The position numbers and the translations under genes are program-made. The notes under the pieces are model-generated. The model worked only from the letters and a program-made list of their open reading frames with translations. It was not told the origin of the DNA and searched no databases. A stretch of 22,811 bases of DNA from Rhodospirillaceae bacterium (GTDB lineage: Bacteria > Pseudomonadota > Alphaproteobacteria > MPNO01 > UBA2964): NCBI GenBank assembly GCA_018660305.1, contig JABJKO010000106.1, forward strand, positions 1-22,811, read 5' to 3'. Shown here in pieces: positions 15,419 through 22,371 of this stretch (positions are counted from its first letter, which is position 1; each line of letters opens with the position of its first letter).

Positions 15419-16270
15419 TTAGCTCGCCGAAATCACGGCATCGCCCGCCGGCAAATTGCCGGTTTCGAGGAAATCGGCAATGCTGGCGACGCATTCGTCG
15501 GGCTGCTCCAGGATTGGACTGTGTCCCGAGCCGTCCAGCACCTGCAGCGACGATTGTGGAATATTTTCCGCGTAGGCACGGGCGCTGGCCAGGGGGATAA
15601 GCCGGTCATGGCCACCCCACACAATTGCGGTCGGACACGAGAGACGGTGTAGCCGCCCCGGCAGTTTGCGATTGTGCAGATAGGGCGGTTCCCAGCCGAC
15701 CCGGCCGGTGAGGGTGAGGCTTTTGTAACGCCGGACTTCGTCGGGGACGTTGGTGCGTCCATCGGGAATGGTCTCATGGGCGACGGTGGAATCCGCATCC
15801 TTGAACAGCAGTTCGCGCAGCTCCTGCATCACACCACCATCACGGTGCTGGGCATACATGAACAGATCGCCCACCAGTTCCCCCTTCACCTGGATCCCCG
15901 CCGCGTCAATCAGCGCCAGCCGTCCGATGCGTTCGGGATTGCGCACCGCCATCTCAGCAGCGATCCAACCACCGAGACAGAACCCGACCACGGTCGCCTG
16001 TTTGATATCCAGGGCATCCAGCAGATCGAGATAATGGAACGCCAGATCCTCGATTTCCGAGATGTCGGTGATGCCGGTGGAGTCGCCGCAGCCGGGATGG
16101 GCCGGGATGGTCAGGGAGAATTTTTCGGCCAGGGCTTCGTGGAACGGAAACATATCGCCCTGGAGCGTGTGCACATCCCAGACGCCGTGGAGATACAGTA
16201 CCGGCGGGCCGTTGCCGGCCTGGCCAATTTCCACACTCTTGTTTCCAACCTGAACAGTGGTTCTTTTCAT
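15419..16270 (-). CDS. alpha/beta hydrolase with cysteine nucleophile (copy 2)
   Basis: This 283-residue paralogue of the hydrolase at 7298-8122 has the nucleophile elbow GFCLGG, giving Cys98. The acid is Asp222 (GGHDRLIP) and the base His250 (DGSGHSP). Cys98 and His250 fall at the same numbers as in copy 1. Also shared are YLHG near 26-29, AHPxCxxS near 57-64, FHYxxxLDAL near 78-87, GWIAAExAVRxPER and RKL near 201. The ATG at 16270 is chosen since GAGGGGAAAG precedes it; the longer frame would begin inside the LLM gene. The gap from the LLM stop is 13 bases and to the Rieske start 4 bases, so this is a tightly packed operon. As with copy 1, it probably acts on the product of its adjacent monooxygenase. 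Confidence 0.9.
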   Translation of the reverse strand: MKRTTVQVGNKSVEIGQAGNGPPVLYLHGVWDVHTLQGDMFPFHEALAEKFSLTIPAHPGCGDSTGITDISEIEDLAFHYLDLLDALDIKQATVVGFCLGGWIAAEMAVRNPERIGRLALIDAAGIQVKGELVGDLFMYAQHRDGGVMQELRELLFKDADSTVAHETIPDGRTNVPDEVRRYKSLTLTGRVGWEPPYLHNRKLPGRLHRLSCPTAIVWGGHDRLIPLASARAYAENIPQSSLQVLDGSGHSPILEQPDECVASIADFLETGNLPAGDAVISAS

Positions 16271-16283
16271 GATTTCTTTCCCC

Positions 16284-17540
16284 TCAGGCCGGTGCGTTAT
16301 CGACGATTTCAATGGGAAATCGTTCACCGAACAGTTTTTCCGAATCCGCCTGCAGCCTTGGCATGACGGTCTCGGCGAAGATTTTCTGGCTCTTCTGGGT
16401 CAGTTCGTAGGACAGATTGCCAATATGGAACTGGATCAGCAGATTGCCGATATTGGCTTCCTTGATGAACTCCCAGAGCTGTTCATAGACCGTGTCCGGG
16501 CTGCCCACGAAGATGGAGCCCATCTCATCGATGTCATTCCAGTCTTCCGCATCGCCCAGCAGCTTGGCGTCCACCACTGAATTCTCCAGATACATCTGCC
16601 AGCTCTGCGGCGACAAACCACCCGGCGCCATGGTGAGGCGCCGTCCGGCACGGCGCTGATGGCCCTTGAGGCAGTAACGGGTGAAGTAGAAGACCGCCTC
16701 TTCGCTTTCCTTGCGGGCGATTTCGTCAGTCTCGGCCACATAGACGCTGAACAGCAGTCCCATCTGTTGCGGCCGGAATTTCTTACCCACCTCCTCGACA
16801 ATTTCGCTGAACCGCGTGGCTGTGCGCGCCGCCGCCCGCATCTTGCCGCGGGTGGACAGGAAATAGCAGAATCCGCGCCGCGCCACTTCGTACATGGTCT
16901 CCTGGCTGTTAGATCCCGGGATCCAGATGGGCGGGTGGGGTTTCTGCAGGGGCAGCGGCCACGGATTCACATAGCGCATGGAATAGTGGTTGCCTTCGTA
17001 TGTGGTCGGACCGGGCTTGGTCCAGGACTGGACAATCAGATCGACACCCTCCCAGAACCGTTCGCGGGCGAGCGGCATGGAATAGCTGTAGCTGTAGGCT
17101 TCGTGCCCGCCGCCGGGAGCGAATCCGGCCACCACGCGGCCGTTGGACATGCAATCGAGCATGGCATATTCCTCGGCCACCCGAAGCGGCCGAAAATGCA
17201 ACGGGATCAGATTGCCCAGCACCACCAGCTTGCCCTTTGACGTGGTCTGGGTCAGCGCCGCCGCCAGCAGATTGGGCGATGGCATCAGGCCATAGATATT
17301 CTGGTGATGCTCGTTGAGGACGACACCGTCAAAACCGAGCTCGTCTGCATAGGACAGTTCGTCGAGATATTCCTGATACAGACCGCGTGCTTTCTCGGGA
17401 TCGAACAGCTCGTTGGGAATAGTGATCCAGCCGCTCTCGTATTTTTCCTCGTAACTCTCATCGAGATAAGGCCACGGCATGAAATGCCAGGAGAAGATAT
17501 TCGCGCGGTTGGGCTCGGGGCTGGGAGTCACGGTATCCAT
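16284..17540 (-). CDS. LLM class flavin-dependent monooxygenase (copy 2)
   Basis: This 418-residue FMNH2-dependent TIM-barrel monooxygenase is clearly homologous to copy 1 (6048-7298) along its whole length. Shared blocks are FSWHFM near 16-21, NEHHQNIYGLMPSPNLLAAALTQ (76-98), GRVVAGFAPGGG near 138-149, KPHPPIWIPGS, LLFSVYVAETDE, LLGDAEDW and NLLIQFHIGN. In the 140s copy 1 has FVVGGGSEA where this one has FAPGGGHEA, next to the flavin site, so substrate preference may differ. It is the first gene of the seven-gene minus-strand operon and is followed directly by a Cys-type hydrolase, as in the plus-strand operon. A possible promoter lies at 17621-17648. A flavin reductase must come from elsewhere in the genome. 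Confidence 0.91.
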   Translation of the reverse strand: MDTVTPSPEPNRANIFSWHFMPWPYLDESYEEKYESGWITIPNELFDPEKARGLYQEYLDELSYADELGFDGVVLNEHHQNIYGLMPSPNLLAAALTQTTSKGKLVVLGNLIPLHFRPLRVAEEYAMLDCMSNGRVVAGFAPGGGHEAYSYSYSMPLARERFWEGVDLIVQSWTKPGPTTYEGNHYSMRYVNPWPLPLQKPHPPIWIPGSNSQETMYEVARRGFCYFLSTRGKMRAAARTATRFSEIVEEVGKKFRPQQMGLLFSVYVAETDEIARKESEEAVFYFTRYCLKGHQRRAGRRLTMAPGGLSPQSWQMYLENSVVDAKLLGDAEDWNDIDEMGSIFVGSPDTVYEQLWEFIKEANIGNLLIQFHIGNLSYELTQKSQKIFAETVMPRLQADSEKLFGERFPIEIVDNAPA

Positions 17541-17620
17541 GGACGAAGCATCCCTTTCTTATGTTTTCTTTTTTGGTTTAATCCGGCCTCTACGAAAGCC
17601 GGTTCGATTATTGTTGAAAT

Positions 17621-17648
17621 ATTACATCCAGACGATCCGATGGCGCAA
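17621..17648 (-). promoter_or_regulatory. weak candidate promoter of the seven-gene operon
   Basis: On the minus strand, TGTAAT (17626-17621, five of six) is preceded at 16 bases by TTGCGC (17648-17643, only TTG matching). This predicts a leader of about 73 bases. The poor -35 fits an activated promoter. Within the predicted leader, CCGGC and GCCGG (17583-17587 and 17598-17602) form a short inverted repeat. Confidence 0.3.
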
Positions 17649-17726
17649 ATCCCCGAGACCGATTTGATGATGCCCCGGACCATGGACTAAGCTACGGCAA
17701 AGAAACGCCATAGAGGGGCTTCAACA

Positions 17727-18983
17727 ATGACCGATCACTGGACAGCGGCCTGGAGCGCCTCGGCGCAGGGCCCGTTTCCCCATGGGCGCGAAACAGCGCA
17801 GCCGGAGTTGGGCGGGATCTTCATGCCCCCCGAACACGGCGCCTATAACCAGTCCTTCCGCTTGATGGTCCGGCCCGACGTCTGGGGTCATGAAGCCCGG
17901 ATCCGGCTGTCCAATGCCCATGGTGACCGGCCGGTCCCCTTCGACGGGACACATCTGGGCATGCAGGCCATGAGCAGCGCACTCCTGCCGGGCACCAACC
18001 GCGCTGTCACCTTTGATGGTCAGCCGAGCGTGACCATCGAACCGGGCGTGCACCGTCTCAGTGATCCCCTCGCCCTGGATTTCCTGAAAGACCCGGACGA
18101 CCCGTTGCTCGCCGGGCGCGCCCTGGCCGTGAGTTTCCATATCGTCGACGGCAGTGGTCCCATGACCTATCACGCCAAGGCGTTGCAAACGTCCTACATG
18201 AGTGAGCGCGGCGGCGGATCGCTTGGTCATCTGGAAGACGAAGCCCCGTTCCCGTTCTCCACCACAAGCTGGTTCTTCCTCGATGCGCTGGACATGAACA
18301 TGCCGCACGAGACTCGTGTGGTGGTGGTGTTCGGCGATTCCATTTCGGATGGATCAGGGTCCACCATCAACGGCCATGACCGCTGGCCCGATGTGTTTTC
18401 GCGCCGCCTGCATGCCCGCCACGGCAACAGCGTGTCGGTGGTCAATCAGGGGATCGGCGGCAATCAGATCCTCGGACCTCCCGAGGGCACGGCACCGAAA
18501 GACCGGCTGGGCGGCATATCGGCTCTTACCCGGCTGGAGCGCGACGTGATCAGCATGGCTGGCGTTTCTACAGTCATATGGCTCGAAGGCATCAACGATC
18601 TGGGCCATGCGGACGCCACGGCGGACGCCATCATCGGCGGTCTCAGCGAGGGCGTGGCCCGACTGCGCGCTTCCCTGCCCGGCGTGCGTATCATCGTCGG
18701 CACGCTGACACCGGCGCTTAACGCCACCACCGGCGGTCACGGTTCTCCGGAAGTCGATGCCCACCGCCGGGCTTACAATGACTTTATCCGCAATGCCGAT
18801 TTGTTCGACGGGGTAGCCGATTTCGATGCGGTGACCTTTCATCAATCGACCGGCGAACTACTGCCCCACATGCGGCCGGGTTCGTCCATCGGCGGCCCCG
18901 GCGACAAGCTGCACCCCAACCGCATCGGCTACCAGGCCATGGGCGCGGCGGTGGATCTGGATAGGATCTTCGGGGACAGCTAG
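17727..18983 (+). CDS. SGNH/GDSL-family hydrolase (esterase)
   Basis: This is a 418-residue serine hydrolase of the SGNH superfamily, all four blocks present: block I VVVFGDSISDG with nucleophile Ser205, block II QGIGGN (oxyanion Gly, about 243), block III EGINDLG with Asn290, and block V GDKLHPN with Asp393 and His396. About 190 residues precede block I, forming a beta-rich N-terminal domain as in rhamnogalacturonan-acetylesterase-like or carbohydrate-esterase relatives. No signal peptide is present, so it probably acts in the cytoplasm on a small ester. GAGGGG lies 8 bases before the ATG. It is divergent from the LLM copy 2 operon, with 186 bases between the starts, and precedes the UbiD-type gene by 68 bases, so it likely belongs to the same pathway. 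Confidence 0.9.
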   Translation: MTDHWTAAWSASAQGPFPHGRETAQPELGGIFMPPEHGAYNQSFRLMVRPDVWGHEARIRLSNAHGDRPVPFDGTHLGMQAMSSALLPGTNRAVTFDGQPSVTIEPGVHRLSDPLALDFLKDPDDPLLAGRALAVSFHIVDGSGPMTYHAKALQTSYMSERGGGSLGHLEDEAPFPFSTTSWFFLDALDMNMPHETRVVVVFGDSISDGSGSTINGHDRWPDVFSRRLHARHGNSVSVVNQGIGGNQILGPPEGTAPKDRLGGISALTRLERDVISMAGVSTVIWLEGINDLGHADATADAIIGGLSEGVARLRASLPGVRIIVGTLTPALNATTGGHGSPEVDAHRRAYNDFIRNADLFDGVADFDAVTFHQSTGELLPHMRPGSSIGGPGDKLHPNRIGYQAMGAAVDLDRIFGDS

Positions 18984-19011
18984 CAACATCACCCTGCATT
19001 GGGTATCGTCG

Positions 19012-19050
19012 CCTGTCGGGCAACGTCCCGACAGGAGAGGGGAGGCCTCC
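19012..19050 (+). promoter_or_regulatory. leader hairpin plus palindromic ribosome-binding site of the UbiD-type gene
   Basis: CCTGTCGGG (19012-19020) and CCCGACAGG (19027-19035) form a perfect 9-base-pair stem with a CAACGT loop. Immediately after comes GAGGGG and the self-complementary GGAGGCCTCC (19041-19050), which contains the Shine-Dalgarno sequence and ends one base before the ATG. The stem has no following T-run. The pair suggests translational control, or an operator overlapping the leader. Confidence 0.5.
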
Positions 19051-19051
19051 A

Positions 19052-20596
19052 ATGTCGGAAACCGCTGGCGATATCGATTTTGATAAATTTCGGCTGCGCC
19101 GGTTTGTCGACGCACTGATCAACCTCGGTGAGGTCGATATTCACGAAACCCCCATTGCATTTGCCGATATCAGCAAGGTGATGGAAGATTCGCCGCGGGC
19201 GTCGCTGTTCAAAAATGCCGGGCCCGAGCGATGCGAGATCGTCGGCGCCGTCTCGGGCAGCCGCGCGCGTCTCGGGGCCGCCTTTGGCGTCGATCCGAGA
19301 GATGTGTCGGCGGAATACACCAGGCGCATGGATAATCCGCAGCCGGTGGTGGACGTGGCGTCGGCCAATGCGCCGGTTCACGCAAAGATCATCACCGGCG
19401 ATGACATCGATCTGACGAAACTGCCGTTTCATCTGCAGCATGAATATGACGGCGGCGCGTATATTACCTCGGGCATCGACTACACGGTGGATCCGGCCAC
19501 CGGCAAACCTAACACCGGGTGCCGCCGTCTGATGCTGCGCAGCCGGACCACCATGCAGGCCAATCTCACCCAACCGTCGGACCTGAGGGGCATCTATGTG
19601 GCCTGCGTCGAGCGCGGCGAGAAACTACCAGTGAGCTATGTGTGCGGCTCCCACCCGCTGGATTTCATCGCCGCCGGGCTGCGGCTACCCACCGACGAGT
19701 TCGGTCTTGTGGCGTCCCTGCGCGGCGAGCCGGTCCCCATGGTGCGGGGCGTTAGCAACGATGTACCGGTCCCGGCCGACGCGGAGATGGTCATCGAAGG
19801 CTATTTCGACGAACTCGGCTATCGCGAAATCGAGGGCCCCTACGGCGAGTTCAACGGCTTCTATGGCGCCCCCCACATCGACCCGGTGTTTCACGTCACC
19901 GCCATCACCCAGCGCGAGGACGCGCTGCACCAGACCATGCTCCATAGCGGGCGTCATCTGAGCCGGACGGATTCGGCTAATCTGGGCTCGATAAATTCCG
20001 AAGTGGCGGTCAGGAAGGCGTTGAACGGCATCCATCTGGAAGCCTCCGCCGTCCGATGCCTGCCCACCACCAACGGCCGTCAGCATGTCCGGATATCAAT
20101 CCCCCGCACAGGCCCCGGCCAGGCGCGGCGGGTCATTTCCGCCCTGTTCGCCATCCCCTATATCAAGCACATCTTTGTCATGGATGACGACGTTGACGTG
20201 TTCTCCGACGAGGACGTGGAATGGGCCATGGCGACACGCTTCCATGCCGAGCGCGACATGGTGGTGGAAGGGGGCTTTCCCGCCTTCTATATGGAGCCCC
20301 TGCCCGATCCCGGCGGCACCGTCACCAAGGCCGGGTTCGATCTGACCGAGGCCTATGGAAGGCCGGACACCATCGACAACTGGATCGCCGTCGCCCCCGA
20401 ACTCAAGCCGGCGCCGCGCTTTCAGACCGTGCGTCAGGCGCTGGAATCCGGCCCGCTGTTTTTCTCACAGATCATGGAAGCGCTGGGCAGCGACGACGGG
20501 CGGGAAATTTCCATGGATTTGCATGCCCTGCGCGAGGAAGGCATCCTCGACCGGCTCGGCAATGGCGAATGGATTTTGAAGGATACGAGCGGTTAG
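19052..20596 (+). CDS. UbiD-family prenylated-FMN decarboxylase with C-terminal winged-helix-like extension
   Basis: This is a 514-residue reversible (de)carboxylase of the UbiD family, which uses prenylated FMN made by a UbiX flavin prenyltransferase (not in the window). Key features are the RRLMLRSRTTMQANL region (Arg159 or Arg163, cofactor and substrate contacts), the catalytic EGPYGEFNGFYG with Glu261 and Glu266, and the MDDDVDVFSDEDVEWAMATR metal/cofactor-binding block at 377-396. The UbiD core ends near residue 450. Residues 456-510 form a helix-helix-strand pattern (FFSQIMEAL, DLHALREEGILDRL, GEWILKD) like a winged helix, unusual for this family. The ATG is preceded by GAGGGGAGG. In aromatic catabolism UbiD relatives decarboxylate aryl carboxylates, which fits the downstream FAD hydroxylase. 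Confidence 0.92.
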   Translation: MSETAGDIDFDKFRLRRFVDALINLGEVDIHETPIAFADISKVMEDSPRASLFKNAGPERCEIVGAVSGSRARLGAAFGVDPRDVSAEYTRRMDNPQPVVDVASANAPVHAKIITGDDIDLTKLPFHLQHEYDGGAYITSGIDYTVDPATGKPNTGCRRLMLRSRTTMQANLTQPSDLRGIYVACVERGEKLPVSYVCGSHPLDFIAAGLRLPTDEFGLVASLRGEPVPMVRGVSNDVPVPADAEMVIEGYFDELGYREIEGPYGEFNGFYGAPHIDPVFHVTAITQREDALHQTMLHSGRHLSRTDSANLGSINSEVAVRKALNGIHLEASAVRCLPTTNGRQHVRISIPRTGPGQARRVISALFAIPYIKHIFVMDDDVDVFSDEDVEWAMATRFHAERDMVVEGGFPAFYMEPLPDPGGTVTKAGFDLTEAYGRPDTIDNWIAVAPELKPAPRFQTVRQALESGPLFFSQIMEALGSDDGREISMDLHALREEGILDRLGNGEWILKDTSG

Positions 20597-20636
20597 CGCC
20601 CGCCGAGTATCGGCTCAGCAATCTTCCCGTGCGCGT

Positions 20637-20690
20637 TATCAGCCTCGCTGATAGTGATGATCTCTTTCCGGGATAGTTTTTGATTATCCC
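20637..20690. promoter_or_regulatory. two tandem dyads between UbiD-type and VOC genes
   Basis: TATCAGC/GCTGATA (20637-20643 and 20647-20653) is a perfect 7-base-pair dyad with a 3-base centre. GGGATA/TATCCC (20670-20675 and 20685-20690) is a perfect 6-base-pair dyad with a 9-base centre. Neither is followed by a T-run. They may be operator sites or an mRNA processing/partial termination region within the operon. Confidence 0.35.
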
Positions 20691-20743
20691 CCTGCTTCTC
20701 CTCCATTTTAAGCCAGCAACGCAGCGGGCAAGAGGAGAAATAC

Positions 20744-21127
20744 ATGTCAAAACTTCGTCATATCGCGATCATCGTGCCGGACCCGGAAGAGGCCCGGCAA
20801 TTCTTTGAGGATGCCTTCGGAATGGTGGCCGTCGGCACGGCGCGCCGCGGCATCTACGTTTCGGACGGCACCCTCAATATCGCGCTATTGAAACAGGAAC
20901 ATCCGGAAGAAGCTCTGGGAATCGCGCATTTCGGAATCTGGGTCGATGATCTTGACACCGCCGAGGAGCGGATCGCCGCGGCAGGCGGTTCTTACGTGAC
21001 CGGACGGCCGACCTCGCCCAATTCGTTCTACGAGGCCAAGTTCAAGACGCCCACCGGTCAACTGTTCGATGTCACCCATACCGGCTGGGCCGGCGCTGTT
21101 CGCGATGTCGCACCGGTCGACGTATAG
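20744..21127 (+). CDS. small VOC-family protein
   Basis: This is a 127-residue, single-domain glyoxalase-fold protein with two beta-alpha-beta-beta-beta modules (2-50 and 60-115). Metal ligand candidates are His6 (LRHIAIIV) and His62 (IAHFGIWVDD). Where the family normally has Glu on the last strand it has Asp109 (TGQLFDVTHTGW), with His112 nearby. It is too short for a two-domain extradiol dioxygenase (about 290 residues), so isomerase, epimerase or single-domain dioxygenase activity is more likely. A strong GAGGAG site lies 7 bases before the ATG. The FAD hydroxylase gene follows after 12 bases, so the two are co-transcribed, while 147 bases with two dyads separate it from the UbiD-type gene. 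Confidence 0.87.
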   Translation: MSKLRHIAIIVPDPEEARQFFEDAFGMVAVGTARRGIYVSDGTLNIALLKQEHPEEALGIAHFGIWVDDLDTAEERIAAAGGSYVTGRPTSPNSFYEAKFKTPTGQLFDVTHTGWAGAVRDVAPVDV

Positions 21128-21139
21128 AAAGCGCTCACA

Positions 21140-22360
21140 ATGGCCAAACCAGACACTCGTGTCATTATCGCCGGGGCCGGACCGGTGGGACTCTGCCTCG
21201 CACTCCGTCTGCTAAAGGAGGGCATCGACGTCACCATCCTCGAATCCCTGACCCAGGAAAATTTCCTTGATCAGGTCCCCCGTGCCGGCAGCAACCACCC
21301 CGCGACGCTGGAGATGTTCCAGGAGATCGGCCTATATGACCGGCTCGAAGCGCGCGGGCTGATCGCCCCGCACTTCCAGTATCGCGACCGGCGAAATAAC
21401 CGGCTGATCGCCGAGTTTGATCATGCGGTGATTGCCGAGGAAACGCGCTTCCCCTTCGTGCTGCAGTGCGAACGCATCAAGATCATCGAGGAGGCCATGG
21501 CCCTGGCCCGGACCTATGCCAACTGCGATCTCCGCATGGCAACAACCTTGCTCGGCTTTTCCCAGGACGAGCAGGGAATTGTCGCGACAATCGAAAACGC
21601 CGCAGGGGAAACGGAAAACATCACAGCCGCCTTTATCATCGGTGCGGAGGGAGGCCGCAGTGTCGTCCGCAAGTGTCTCGGGATCGATTTCGAAGGCTTC
21701 ACCTATCCTGACCGGGTGCTCAACATCATTGTCTCCCACGATTTTACGCGGGACGGCTTCACCGACCGCAATTACGTGTCGGACCCCGACGAGTGGGCCA
21801 ATGTGTTTCACTGGAGGGGCCCGCCCGAGGTTTGGCGGGTCCATTTTCCAGCCGATCCCGACTTAGACGAGGCCACGCTGCTGTCCGAGGCGGCCTGCCA
21901 GAAACGGCTGCAACGCTTCCTGCCCTCGGACAAACCCTACGAGATCGTCGGAACCAACCTCTATACCGTCCACCAGCGCGTCGCATCGCGGTTTGTCGGA
22001 GGCCGCGCAATTCTCGCCGGCGACGCCGCCCACGTGAATAGCCCGATCGGCGGAATGGGAATGAATAGCGGCATCCACGACGCGATGAATCTCGGGGACA
22101 AGCTGACGGCCATTCTTCATAACGAGAATGACTTATCAGTGCTGGACCGATACGAGCGTCAACGCCGCCATATCGCGATCAAGACCGTTCAGGCGCAGAC
22201 GATCCGGAACAAGCGGGTGCTGGCCGAAAAGGACCCGTTGGTTCGGCGCCAGAATCATGAAAATCTGCGCCGCACGGCGGACGATCCGGCGCTTGCCCGT
22301 CAGTTCATCCTGAGAACGTCGCTGATCGACAGCGTGCGTGAAGCGGCGACCATTCAGTGA
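21140..22360 (+). CDS. FAD-dependent aromatic monooxygenase (PHBH/MhpA-like)
   Basis: This is a 406-residue class A flavoprotein monooxygenase. It has the dinucleotide-binding GAGPVG motif at 12-17 followed by the ILE acid strand end, the middle DG-type motif as GAEGGRSVVRK (168-178, Glu replacing the usual Asp), and the FAD-ribityl GD motif AILAGDAAHVNSPIGGMGMN (290-309). SNHPATLEMFQEIGL (51-65) is typical of aromatic-ring hydroxylases of this class. The reaction is NAD(P)H- and O2-dependent hydroxylation of a phenol or hydroxybenzoate-type ring. Downstream of a UbiD decarboxylase it would hydroxylate, possibly ortho, the decarboxylated phenol. There is only a weak ribosome site; translation may be coupled to the VOC gene. 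It ends 11 bases from the convergent LysR gene. Confidence 0.9.
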   Translation: MAKPDTRVIIAGAGPVGLCLALRLLKEGIDVTILESLTQENFLDQVPRAGSNHPATLEMFQEIGLYDRLEARGLIAPHFQYRDRRNNRLIAEFDHAVIAEETRFPFVLQCERIKIIEEAMALARTYANCDLRMATTLLGFSQDEQGIVATIENAAGETENITAAFIIGAEGGRSVVRKCLGIDFEGFTYPDRVLNIIVSHDFTRDGFTDRNYVSDPDEWANVFHWRGPPEVWRVHFPADPDLDEATLLSEAACQKRLQRFLPSDKPYEIVGTNLYTVHQRVASRFVGGRAILAGDAAHVNSPIGGMGMNSGIHDAMNLGDKLTAILHNENDLSVLDRYERQRRHIAIKTVQAQTIRNKRVLAEKDPLVRRQNHENLRRTADDPALARQFILRTSLIDSVREAATIQ

Positions 22361-22371
22361 CGCCTTCCCCG

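Noticed and set aside
10046..17540. Identification as a rut (pyrimidine degradation) operon
   Set aside because: RutC, RutE, RutF and RutG are missing, and the added Rieske, ThDP, MDR and GST genes do not belong to that pathway; only the enzyme classes are shared.
20744..21127. Extradiol ring-cleavage dioxygenase call for the small VOC protein
   Set aside because: At 127 residues it is less than half the length of two-domain extradiol enzymes and lacks their final ligand Glu.
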